Assembly: GCA_024734555.1 (NCBI GenBank)
Contig: JANPWX010000055.1
Location: 300,868-364,867 of the forward strand
DNA: 64,000 nucleotides
Direction: 5' to 3'
Source of the DNA: Trochalopteron elliotii
Lineage: Eukaryota; Chordata; Aves; Passeriformes; Leiothrichidae
A program made the position numbers and the translations under genes. Position 1 is the stretch's first letter. Each line of letters begins with the position of its first letter. The notes below the pieces were generated by a model. That model had not been told where the DNA came from. It searched no databases and saw only the letters and a program-made list of their open reading frames with translations. This document shows, in pieces, positions 37,101 through 46,650 of this stretch.

Positions 37101-38192
37101 CATCATGGATGGCACCACATAGCCCATCCCCACCCCTGCAGGGGTGGCTGCTGCTGGGGAACAACCCAGGCTTCCCCAGCAGGGACGCCTCTGGTTTACA
37201 CCCAGCAGGATGCTGCCCTCTGCCCAATCCCCTCAGCCCACACAGCGAGGCTGGTGTGTCACTCCAAAGTGACTTGGCAGAAGCCACCAGGAGGCCCTGG
37301 GAAGGGCTCCTTGTCCCTGCCACATCCACCAGTGCCATCCCCTTCCCCATGGCCACGTGCAGTTAGGAAAAGCAGTGGGAAGAGGGTTAAATCCCAGTGG
37401 TTCTCCAGCACAGCACAGCGAGGGAGCTCCAGAGACAGACATTGCTCTCCTCACCCAGCTAAAAGTTGCGAGTTACAGAGTTATGCTCTCACTTCCAGAA
37501 CCTGATGGTTATGGTTTGGTGGGCAAAGAGGGTAGGCAGCATAAGAAATTAACTTTTTTTTTTTTCAGCATCACCCGGCAGGAGTTCACTGCAAAGCACA
37601 AGCTAGTACGTACATCCAATGAGCAGCAACCCTGTATTTTATTTCAGGTCTGTTGGGTATTGCAGGGAAGAATATGAAAGGCTGTGTTATTCTGCAGGAG
37701 CAGTTTTCCTTGGGAAAGTATAGCCAGACACTTAATCCCAGGAATATTTATAGTTAGCATAACTCAAATGGTGTTGTGCATGCAGTTGGTTAGTCTAAAG
37801 TGGAGCGTCATGCAGCTTGCATTAATGCTGGCAAAGGCACTTTATGGAGAAACAGACTTTATGCTTACAATTATCCCAGCCCAATATGGAGTGTCTCTGA
37901 CTAGCAGAGAGGAACTGATGCCTGCCATAAGGAAGCCCAGCACTGTTACAGAGGTGCCTAACGCCAGCTGCAGCAACGCTAACAGCAGCGGGAAACGGCA
38001 GCCACAACAAGTGTGGGATTCCTCCTCCTGGCCGGTTTTGGGATCCCCCTTGGCTTTCTTCTGCTTCTTCTTCTTCTTCATCGCGGACTCCTGCGTAGCG
38101 CCGGCGCTTTTCTCCCCTCCGGCTGCCTTCCCTGTCTGGCTCTGGGTGTTCGGGGACGTGCTGTGCCGGGATTTCTTCTCCTCCTTTCCCAT
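21819..38192 (-). CDS. SSPN: sarcospan, complete gene with three coding exons
   Basis: Sarcospan is a four-pass membrane protein of the dystrophin-glycoprotein complex. It binds the sarcoglycans in the muscle plasma membrane and helps stabilise the link between cytoskeleton and laminin. The coding sequence joins 38192-37869, 27076-26990 and 22184-21819, all in phase 0, giving 258 residues (human 243). The N-terminus (1-61) is cytosolic, charged and lysine-rich. Next come a cysteine cluster CCGC (62-65), TM1 (about 68-90), the conserved SSSLLVRDTP loop, TM2 (about 104-124), TM3 (about 138-161), an extracellular loop with cysteines 170, 177, 179 and 199, and TM4 (about 206-232). The cytosolic tail begins KHRYQVFYVGVR, nearly identical to mammals as I recall them. 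The start at 38192 has G at -3 and +4. No frameshift or stop interrupts it. The identification rests on recalled family sequence plus exact splice phases. Confidence 0.97.
22957..22966. promoter_or_regulatory. MEF2-type consensus in intron 2
   Basis: TTAAAAATAG fits the MEF2 consensus YTAWWWWTAR. SSPN is a striated-muscle gene, so a MEF2 site would make sense, but such 10-mers also occur by chance in AT-rich sequence. Confidence 0.2.
23293..23316. repeat. (CT)n microsatellite
   Basis: An interrupted CT run within SSPN intron 2. It is simple sequence with no evidence of function. Confidence 0.9.
23521..24309 (-). other. unexplained 262-codon open frame in SSPN intron 2
   Basis: This is the longest ATG-initiated frame lacking a known explanation in the window. 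It lies on the SSPN strand inside intron 2. The translated product has no domain I recognise and no clear membrane segment. Its composition looks ordinary (many L, S, H, F) rather than low-complexity. A cryptic acceptor (ttttcag at 24247-24241) would join in phase 0 with exon 2, making part of the frame a possible alternative terminal exon. It may equally be chance or the relic of an old insertion. It is not called as a gene. Confidence 0.15.
25167..25201. repeat. GT/G-rich simple tract
   Basis: An imperfect GT repeat with a run of seven to eight G residues. Low-complexity sequence in SSPN intron 2. Confidence 0.85.
26918..26980 (-). repeat. (TTTG)n tract next to SSPN exon 2 donor
   Basis: On the plus strand this is A-rich with repeated accaa and acaaa units. 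On the transcript strand it reads as U-rich with repeated UUUG, beginning about ten bases after the exon 2 splice donor. U-rich sequence right after a donor is known to help weak donors through TIA-1/TIAL1, and GU-rich tracts attract CELF proteins. The exon 2 donor (GTACCT) departs from consensus at +4 and +5, so the tract may matter for splicing. Confidence 0.85.
26990..27076 (-). CDS. SSPN: SSPN exon 2
   Basis: An 87-base exon of exactly 29 codons, phase 0 on both sides, encoding residues 109-137. The acceptor is catctcttcccttgcag ending at 27077; the donor is AAG followed by GTACCT at 26989. The product completes TM2 (VCVVALVGFVMLCISYQ) and the short cytosolic turn PDEKTCVQFTVK. Human has the equivalent 29 residues in its second exon with the same boundaries, as I recall them. 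The donor is weak at +4/+5, and a TTTG-rich tract follows at once, which makes alternative use of this exon plausible. Confidence 0.96.
29124..29142. repeat. poly-A tract
   Basis: Nineteen consecutive A residues in SSPN intron 1. I cannot identify a retroposed sequence immediately before it, so it is listed as simple sequence only. Confidence 0.9.
33940..34075 (-). mobile_element. MIR-like SINE remnant, reverse orientation
   Basis: The plus strand reads attaaccccactttgcagg, then aaggttaagtaacttgccca and agccagtggcaagacac. This matches the reverse complement of the MIR core (cattttacagatgaggaaa, gaggttaagtaacttgccc, agtaagtggcagag). MIRs are ancient amniote SINEs; survival in a bird intron is unusual but known. 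Boundaries are approximate. Confidence 0.7.
34921..34972. repeat. old repeat fragment, unclassified
   Basis: Contains gggtcaaatccagcgtggtg and ggagtaacaccagg. The wording resembles a repeat common in reptile and bird intergenic DNA (a palindromic GTGTAA / TTACAC motif). I cannot name the family. Confidence 0.35.
37869..38192 (-). CDS. SSPN: SSPN exon 1 coding part
   Basis: It encodes residues 1-108. The start ATG at 38192-38190 has G at both -3 and +4. The N-terminal 61 residues begin MGKEEKKSRHSTS and carry a lysine run at 39-43 and 45-46, encoded by a CTT-type repeat on the plus strand (38049-38081). Then follow HTCCGCRFPLLLALLQLALG, TM1, and SSSLLVRDTPYWAGII at the start of TM2. The donor GTAAGC follows ATT (Ile108). 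The N-terminal region is longer and more lysine-rich than in human, which accounts for most of the length difference. A second in-frame ATG (codon 38) also has G at -3 but A at +4. The frame stays open for 528 bases upstream of the chosen start. Confidence 0.95.
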
Positions 38193-38212
38193 TCCGGCGG
38201 ACTTTGGGCTTT

Positions 38213-38218
38213 CACGTG
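38213..38218. promoter_or_regulatory. E-box CACGTG upstream of SSPN start codon
   Basis: A canonical palindromic E-box 21 bases upstream of the SSPN ATG, inside an alternating purine-pyrimidine run. Such sites are bound by USF, MYC/MAX, CLOCK-BMAL1 and BHLHE40/41. BHLHE41 is the neighbouring gene in mammals. Function here is inference. Confidence 0.3.
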
Positions 38219-38437
38219 CGTGTGTGTGTGCGCACGCCGGTGGGGGTGTGAGTTTTCTGCCCCCCAAAGCTTCGCTTTGTGCCGGCTGAGTTGTTCCTGG
38301 TATTTGAATCAAGGAGGCTGAACAAATATGGAAAACATTTGGAAGCAGATTGTCAGAGCTTCGAAATGCCACATATAGCCCGGAGAAGGGGGGGATGCAA
38401 GGGGGGTAGCGCACTGCCAACGTGCAGGCGCCGGCTG

Positions 38438-38454
38438 TGTACACACACACACAC
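38438..38454. repeat. (AC)n microsatellite near SSPN promoter
   Basis: A short uninterrupted AC repeat within the CpG-rich region upstream of SSPN. Confidence 0.9.
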
Positions 38455-38730
38455 GGGGCTGGGCGTGAGCGCTCACACGGCTCCACAGGTGTGAGCCCAC
38501 CTTTGGGGTTTGGGGACGAGCCGCAAACAGCAGGGCAGGAATTCCGCACTGCCGGCCGGGGAACAGCAGGGAAATCTGCCTGGCCAGGGAGCCGGGAAGG
38601 CTCCAGTGCCCGTGCAGGGAGCAGGCAGGTGGGAGCTCCTGGCACCGGGGCTGCCCTGGGGGTGACTGGCAGGCAGAGCGTGGCCGGGGGCACCCACCCA
38701 GCACCGTGACCATTCCACACACCCGCTGAA

Positions 38731-41700
38731 CCGCTTTAAATTGGTGCGTCCCGGTGGGAGGGAGATGATTGCGTGTATGGGAAGTACGAAATTAACACGG
38801 ATGAAAATACAAGTTAACGTCCTGGGGAGCCAGAAGGGATCCTGTCTCTTCCCAGAAGTTGCAAAAGCACAACTAGGTATGTTTTATGATGAAGTAGACA
38901 GGGACCAGCAGTGAGGAATGGTGGTTCTGGGCAGCCAGCGGTAAAGCGTGGAGCAAACATCTGCTGAGGGTGTTTCCAGGGCTGCAAGTTATCCACACCA
39001 GCAAGATTGTTTATGTTACCTAAAAGAGAGAGGGATGTCTTATTGTAGACATGTGGTCGCTGCACTTCGTCCATATGTGGGTTCACGCTGGTGCTTGGAG
39101 AACAGCACAGCAACAGAAGTGGTGGAATTTCTCCTGAAATACTCAAAAACTGCTCTGTGGCTGAATCCAGGGCGGGGAGCCCTTGCTGCAGAGCTTCTCA
39201 GACACTGGAGGGGCTCAGACCCATGCAGGTGCCAGCAGGACTGCAGTCTGCAGAGACTGAATTCTGGCTCTGTGAAGAGGAGGGAGCAAGGAGAGGTGGG
39301 TGCTGAGTGGTCCCGTGCCGCAGAGATTAGAAAACACAGGCTGCTGTGCCTGCAGCCCTGAGTTCAGCCAGGCCACGGTGCATAAATCCTGCAGGGGAAG
39401 ACCAAGGGAAGTAGGGAGGCTGTGGGAAGCTTGTGCTTAGCTCAGGCCAGAGGAATTACTCAAAAGCTTAGGGGTAAACAGGTGCTTAAATGCTTTGCTG
39501 GCCCGGGGCCGAGTGTGTACAACCTGATGTACGGCATCGCTCCTCCATGCATGCAGCTCCGTGTCCCTGCTGGCACAGGGACACCCTGGGGACACGTGGG
39601 CTTGTGCTGCTGCCCCACAGACACCAGTGAGAGAACCTTAAATGCTCCAGCCAGCTCTGCCCCCACCACGGGGCTGTTTGGGGTTTTTTTCCTATAGAAG
39701 CCGACAGCAGGAGCAATGCTTTGGGAGGAGTGGAGGAGTGGAGCAGGTGGAAAGAAGATGTCAGAGACTGGAGAAATCCTCTCCAAAATTGCCCTTGGAT
39801 GGAGCAGAGCAGCACAGCTGGGATTAGCCAAAATGGTGAGGTACTCAGAGAGGATCTTACACATGCTGATATAGCATCGAGGAAATATTTCCTCTGAAAC
39901 ACTGGCAGTGCCTTCTGAGAAACTACTCTATTTCCAGCTCTTTATGGCGTTTAACAGCAATGAACTGTGTTTTCTGTATTAATAAATTATGATGTCACTT
40001 TGTTTTATGGATTAAGCAATATCCTCTTTGGTTATTTATAATACCAAACGGATGAAAGAAAACTAGAAACAAAGTGGTTTCAGATGCTTTCTGCACACAT
40101 AACTCTCGTGCTACATCCATAGAGCAAGATTAAGATACATTGTTCAAAAAAGGAAGAGGAAAGTAAACAAGAGGTGAAAAAAAAAGAAAAAAAAAATCCT
40201 TCTCCTCTAGTCATGTTGCGTAGAGTATCATGTTTTCACAGTTTCCCACCAAGATGTTTTGTCACTATCATTCACGTTTTAAAATATCCTTACAATAACT
40301 TGCACTCACTGGTGTATCTTGCCTCTCAAAGCCACACACAATTATATTTAACCACAGCTCTGAGAAGGACAGAGTGTTCAAGGATCATCACCAAGGTCAG
40401 ACCAGGAAGCAGTGGCAAAGCTGAGCACATGTTTAAATGATGCCCAGTTGAACACCTACCCTAGTAATAATTACAGTGAAATGAAGTTAGAATTTTCCTT
40501 TATGCCCATCCATTTCCCTTGTTCTATCCCACAGATTTTTACTGTGGTTTTTCCCTCAGGAAAATCCCTGGTTTAGCACCTGGATTTGTGCTGGCAGCTA
40601 GATTTATGATTGTTGTCTTCTCAAAGGGGTCAAAATCCAATTTCTTTACTCGTGCCGACATTCATAGTGGTTTCAGTGGGAGCAATTGCCTGAGGAGGAT
40701 GAACAGGATTTAACCCAAGGTACAAGAAGTTACCTTACCACCAATAGCAGCCCTTGTTTATCTCTGGGCTGGACAATCTCTGGTAAAACAGATGCCTAAA
40801 TGTCTTTGCTGTACAGCAAGTAACTAAAAAAATGAGGCCATGCTCAAGGGCAGCAGGTGGAATATCTCCTACAGGGTATGTGTGGGATGTCCACTTGGGT
40901 CCAAGATCCCTGCAGCTCTTTGGAAAATTCCAGCTGATGCCCAGAGTCCTTAGGGCAGGAGAAGTCTGGGCCAGCTCAGGGGACATCTTCTGAACAGTAA
41001 CAGAAAGGTTTGGGTATGAAACCATAAATGTGGTCAATGTAGAGCAGAGTTGCCTCCTCCCAGCTGTTGGGTCTGGAGTAGCTGTGCCACATAGTTTTTC
41101 CAAGGAAAACAAAGACGTTAGTTGCCATCTATCCAGGTTACACTGAGACAGGGAACCTCTCCTTGGCTCCTTGCACACTTAAAGGCATCTCCATCTTAGA
41201 ATCCCACCATTTCTAATCTCTGCAGCAAAACACGGCTATTTCGGGAGAAAATTAGGGGTCAAATACATCGAAAAAATTCTGGGCAGGGATATTGCTGATT
41301 TTAAATAATTACACAATGTGTACCAGAGGTTCTTTTGCTGTGGCTAGATGTCCCTGCAAAGCCAAACTCAGATATCTTACATGCTGGGAAGTTTAATGGG
41401 GACAGAGAAAAGAGATGGATGCAGGATTGATCTTCCATACTTATTATCTGAACCAGATTGTGTTTGCTGATTCCACTTGGCATTAACAATTGAGTGTAAA
41501 ACAGCTGTGAAGGAACTCATAGCAATGACAAATTAAAAGAATTACATTTTTGGAAATGGAAAGATTAAACGAGGACACTGAAATAACACTAAATTTTCTC
41601 GAGTAATACATCTTCCGGATGTCACTTGGATTTTCCCAGCAACACAAGAATAATCATTACCCTTTTATGCCCAAAGGCCCTGATTAAGTATGTTCTTAAA

Positions 41701-44700
41701 TTAAGCACATGCTTGAATACCCTTCCTGGATGAGGATTTTTTTTTTTTCATTTGAGCCCAGCTAGCATCTCTCATGTGGCACACAGTTGTAATTTCATGT
41801 CCTTTACACAAAATGAGTCATGTTGCACAGCTTTTCCATGGCCAGACACCATCCTCTGTAAAACATTGCCTGCTCTTGTTTTCCTCCTTGCCAGAAAGCA
41901 GCACAGCCTGGGTGACGGTGACAACAAGTCAAAGAGCACACACAGCACCAGGCGTGGAAAAGGCGAGGTCTGGGCTGCAAGCTTTGTGGTGACACAGCCT
42001 TTCCTACTGCTTCTCCCAGGGTTGAGGACACACAGCACTGCATGGGACTCCAGAAAGCTGGGATGTTTTCCCCTCTGCCATCTTTGCCCTGGAAATAGAG
42101 CGGGGTTGGCGTGGTTGGGCTGCCAGAGACGCAGAGGCGCTCACTCCCACATAATCACATTTACACAGATATTTTTCCCAGGCATCAGCACCCCGGCCAA
42201 GTGCCAGTGGCATGGTTGCAGCACAAAATCCAGAGCAGCAAAATTAACAAGGAACAAAATCTTGGACAGGAGTGTCCTTGTTGCCCCAAGTACTGTGGGA
42301 CATTTGGCTCTCTTTGCCTGAGGAGCAACTCCACACAAAGCTGCTGACCCAGGGGTGCCCTCAGAGATGCCACCCCAGCATGACAGCTGGAGCTGGGAGG
42401 GAGCCAAATGTGCCACAGCCAGCCAAAGAATCACCACTCTCCAAGCCAGTCTGGGCTAAGGAGAAGCCAAGACCCTGCCTAACCCTTGCTTCTCATTCCC
42501 CTGATCCCCTCACCCCGCAGCAAGCCATGGACTGCAGCTAGGCCAAGCACTGCCAAGTAGCCAAAGCTCAACACAAAGAGGGGGCCAGACTAGGAGGGAG
42601 GGGTTCCCCATTAAAGCAAATGATGAAAAGTTTTCCCTGAAAAGAGGTTTAAAGTCAAGTCGTGATTTCCAAAACCTCATGCCCATCAACAACAGATAAT
42701 AACAACATGTAGCTCTTGAAAGCACATTTGCATAAAAGACAAGGCCAATTAGAAATGGGTCCAACACATGCAATCCAGGCTGGCTTCTGCCACAGCCACT
42801 TTTAAAGTTCAGGTCATCTGGAGGTGAGGCTTGTTTTTGACAGGCTCTTCTAAGGCCAGTTCATGTTGTTTTGAGTGTCTGTAGGCTCTGCTGTGAGAGC
42901 TGGGTCATGCCAGGTGACCTCCAGAGGAACCATCCATCCCACAGTATTCTTTGCATGTGCTCCATGTCCCCTTTTGGCATCACTGGGGGTAAGACCAGGG
43001 TACAGAGCATTTTGGTTTAGCTGGTTGGGGTGACAGATGTGGAAAGAAATAGAAAACAGGAGTCATTTAATGTCAGAGTACTCCACCCCTGGAAGCCACT
43101 TATTTAACAATGCACCCTACTCTACCTTACTCCCTCTGATGCCTCTAACCATGAAGTAAATTTAAAAAGTGCATATAAAAAAATCAGCTTGGGAAGAAAT
43201 TGTGCCTTGCAGTCTCCAAAATGATTGTGCTACACCAGTTTAAATTCCTAAACCTTTGCTTTTGCTAGAGCTCCCTTAGATTCCTTGTGCCTGGGGCTCC
43301 TCACCTCCAGCTGTGGTTCCCTGAATCCAGACAGTGGCCCAGACATGTGTGGGGCTCTGCTGTATAAAACTTAACAGTGCTCAAGCTGTTGATAATGATC
43401 TGACTGTTCCTGCCTCATCTTCTACTTTCATGGCAGGTTCTTTGAGGTGGAAGGCATATATAATCACATTCCTGCATGAGGCCTGGAGAGGATCCTTAGG
43501 GGCTACAACTGATAGTCCTTCAAAATTGGGCTGGAGAAGGAAGAAGATAGAAGCTGTGATGCTACACAAAAGCAAAGCTAAGTGCTGCAGCTTGTTCTAC
43601 ACACCACCATGCTCTGGTGAGTATTTTGCACCAGCCCAGAGACCTCTGCATCTTCCTGAGCAGAGTTAAGGAGTCTGAAAACCAGGGATGACCAGTTTAC
43701 AAAAGCTTTGTGCCCTTTCCAAAGCTGGTGTTCTCTCTCTTCCATACATATTTGAAGAGGTTATAGTTCATCAAAATATGTTAATAAGATATTATGGCTA
43801 TTAGATCTTCTCAACAAGTGTTAATCACTACCTGGTTAAACAGAGGCAAATCCTCTCAGCCATGTTCTTGCTGAGGATAACCATTAGGTCTGTTCTATAT
43901 CTGTTTTCACAGGAATGCATTCACACACCCCTGTGCACATGCAGGGCTCAAGATGCTGCCTTAAACCAAATACAGAAATTCCAGGAAATCTGACTGTGGC
44001 TTTACATCAGGACATAGGCATTGTGGGCAGCAGAGGGAAGGGCAAGGGCTCCTGCTCTCACTCTGCATTAATGAGAGGGATAAAACTAAGGGGCTTCATA
44101 GCAGTGGGTGCCAAATGTGCTCAGCTTGTCCCATGCAAGTCCCATGTTTTGTAATAAAATTAGAAAGGCCTTATTTTCAAGAGACATGTGAAAAAAAGCT
44201 GCTTCTGAGCCGGAGTAATGATACCAGCATCTCTAATAAGGTGTTCTCTCCAAAGATCCAGGACAAACTTTGTGGAACATATTCACACGTATCTCATTTC
44301 TTGCACTTTCTGGAATGCAAAGACACTCAGGGCTTTGTTTCTGCAGCTGGCTCAAGGTCTCACGCTGGCACTCGGGCAGTCTCACTGCTCCAGCAGGACT
44401 TCAAGGCCTGATGTACTCACAGGCACTGCAGTTGCCTGAAACACACTTCTGGGTCCTCTGGAAGGCACCAGCTGGAATTTTCTGAGGAGAAGTCAGTCTT
44501 TTGAAAGCAAGTGGCTGTAACTTTCCTCCAGCCAAGGTCCACCATAAGTGGTGGCTTTTCTCAGAGTCATCTTTGGAGTTCTGAAGTGCCCGGGTGCCGG
44601 AGGTGATTTCTTCAGCCCAGTTGAAGCTGGTTGCTGACCTTGGCATGGCCAGGATTTGCCTTTACCTCATGGCTGGTTCAAAGGTGGACCCCATGATCTT

Positions 44701-45499
44701 CTCTGGAGACAGGAGACCAGACTGTACTGGGGTTCATCTTTTCCATCTCCTCCTGAGCTTGCCTTAGCAACTACAGGGCCCAGTAGATGCTGGGCCATAA
44801 TCTTTATCTCACAAAGAGCTGGTTACTCCCAAAAATTAGCACCCCATTGCTTCCTGCATTGCTGCATCAATGTAAACCATCTATAAATCATTTCCAGAAA
44901 TGACCAAAGCTGCCTGGCCTTCATCTGAGGTGAAACAGAGGCCTGGGGTCTAGGCTAGAACTGTGTGACAGATTTGAGACCCTTGGCCTCTGCTCACCTC
45001 TTCTCTGGAACAGCCCCTTGGCCCTTGTCTCTACCCCTCCACCTGGGCTCAGGTTCCCTCTGAGCAGCACTACCAACATGGCTTCATGTTGTAATTTGAA
45101 AGGGTTCTTGAGGACACAGAGCTCTCTGTGCTGCCAGAATTACTGCATGTGCTCCACCAGATGTTGAAGAATATTCCCTCTCGTCCCAAGTTACTCTGGG
45201 TATTATATTTCCCTGGCTCAACATTGTTATGAAATGTCAGAGCTTCGCAACTTGTCTGACTCTCTTTTGCAATGTTCCCAAGGGAACACAACCACTTCTA
45301 AAGCATTGGTTGGGTCCAGCAAGCCCTACAGACTTGCACCATCTTTCTCTCCAGAAGAACATCAACCATTTCTGCAAGATAGGTGAGGCATAGTGGGGTA
45401 GGAGGTGAAAGCAAGATGAGCTGAAAGCAGATCTGGAAGGTAGTTGCTGGTGGATTTGTCTGAGGGCTGCCTGGGGACTGCTTTTAGTCCATATTTTTC
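38731..45499. other. intergenic upstream of SSPN, no gene recognised
   Basis: No exon, RNA gene or classifiable repeat is recognised. Open frames reach 189 codons (41752-42321, plus) but have no recognisable motif and overlap equally open frames on the other strand, as chance frames in this GC range do. Confidence 0.45.
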
Positions 45500-45690
45500 T
45501 GTCACACAAAAGAGGGAGGAGTGCGTGGTGAAATTTCCTGATGACACAGACATGCGAGCGCTTGTCAATACAGAGAGGCCCCAGCCTATCAAACAGGAAG
45601 AACTGCGTGACCTCGAGGGTGGGAACAATGGGAATAGGATGAAATTCAGTTGTGCCAAATGTAAGGTTTGGCACGTAAGGCTGAAGGGCC
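45500..45690 (+). pseudogene. CR1-type reverse transcriptase fragment, decayed
   Basis: The plus-strand frame reads KREECVVKFPDDTDMRALV, then EELRDLEGGNNGNRMKFSC and AKCKVWHVRLKG. This is the CR1 ORF2 segment around the reverse-transcriptase active site (usual form KFADDTKL ... LE.W...N.MKFN..KCKVLH.G). The catalytic box is FPDD at 45534-45545, with Pro in place of the usual Ala. The frame is open but the flanks do not continue as CR1, so this is an isolated internal fragment. It is not a host gene. Confidence 0.75.
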
Positions 45691-46488
45691 AGAGTTTCTC
45701 TGGGAAAATAAAACCTCTCAGGCGCCTTGGCTGGTCACAGGATTGCCTTGAAATGGCAGCACAGCACGGCCATAGAAATAGGTAAATGTGAGAGAGGATG
45801 AATCAGGTATTTCCCACAGGGGACTGAAAAGTATTGGTGATGGAGAACAAGTACTGGTGGGCCCTGTGAGGCGGCTGCACTCAGCTTTATTCATGTGTAT
45901 TAGAGAAAGATGAACTGCGACAGGACTGAGTGTAACTAAGGGTGCTCCTGTAAGGTGGGGGCTGCAGACCTTACTTATTAAAATAGGAAACTTGAAGGGA
46001 TTGCCTGCTTCTGTCCAACAACATTAGAGGTTAGAGAGGACACAATTGATCTATAAATATCCTGTGTTAAACTTAAAACAATGTTGGCACAAGGACAAAT
46101 GGATACAAATGGCCATGAGTGTGTTTAGCCTGGGAACCACTCTGGCCACTGGAGCAGTGAGGGGGAGGAACAGCAAGGAACAGCTTGTTGTAAGGCACTG
46201 CAGCATCAGTTTTTGAATTGTACCATTTGACATAGGGCTTGAGACGATTTAGTGATGAAGGAAGTGCCTTCCCTTCCAAATCCCCATTATGGGTACACTT
46301 TTGGAGCCTTCTTGCTCATATGGGTGCCCTAACTTGGCCACAGGAGAAGGCAAGGCTGTCAGTCCCCTGAGTAGCTGTGTTAGGGCTTGGCATAATCAAA
46401 CTCCTAATTTGTTAGTGGCAACTATTTTGATTTCATGCATTTCTTACAGAATAAACTGGAGGCTTACATCAGTAACCCGTTTGGTTTC
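45691..46488. other. intergenic, no gene recognised
   Basis: No feature is recognised between the CR1 fragment and the poly-T tract. Confidence 0.5.
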
Positions 46489-46514
46489 CTTTTTTTTTTT
46501 TCCTTTTTTTTTTT
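46489..46514. repeat. poly-T tract
   Basis: Two T runs separated by CC, directly before a MIR-like element. Confidence 0.9.
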
Positions 46515-46519
46515 GTAGT

Positions 46520-46650
46520 TAATACTTTGTACTTATATAGCATCTTTCATCTTTCAAAGTGCTTTACATACATTAATTATTTAATTCTCCCCGTACCCCC
46601 TTTGATCTAGGCAAGTATTATGATGCTCAGTTTACAAGTGGGGAAAGCAA
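46520..46650 (-). mobile_element. MIR-like SINE remnant, reverse orientation
   Basis: The plus strand reads aaagtgctttacatacatta, then atttaattctcc, aggcaagtattatgatgctc and agtttacaagtggggaaa. It follows the order of the reverse complement of the MIR 3' half (agcgctttacatgtattaa, catttaatcctcac, aggtactattattatcccca, ttttacagatgaggaaact). It is diverged. Another SINE family with the same core is possible. Confidence 0.62.

Larger units (their letters stand above)
27077..37868 (-). other. SSPN: SSPN intron 1
   Basis: A 10.8 kb intron with strong donor GTAAGC at 37868 and a good acceptor at 27077. It contains a 19-base poly-A tract, a MIR-like SINE (33940-34075) and an old repeat fragment (34921-34972). 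It is AT-rich between about 28.6 and 32.3 kb. No second gene is recognised inside it. Confidence 0.9.
38193..38730 (-). promoter_or_regulatory. SSPN: SSPN 5' UTR and CpG-rich promoter (predicted)
   Basis: CpG-rich sequence directly upstream of the SSPN start. It has a TATA-like word on the minus strand (GGCTATATGT, 38380-38371) and a palindromic E-box CACGTG at 38213-38218. An AC microsatellite lies at 38438-38454. The transcription start cannot be fixed from sequence; if the TATA-like word is used, it would be near 38345, giving a 5' UTR of about 150 bases. Confidence 0.5.

Noticed and set aside
37684..38289. 201-codon plus-strand open frame across SSPN exon 1.
   Set aside because: It is antisense to a confirmed coding exon. 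The open frame reflects the codon composition of SSPN.
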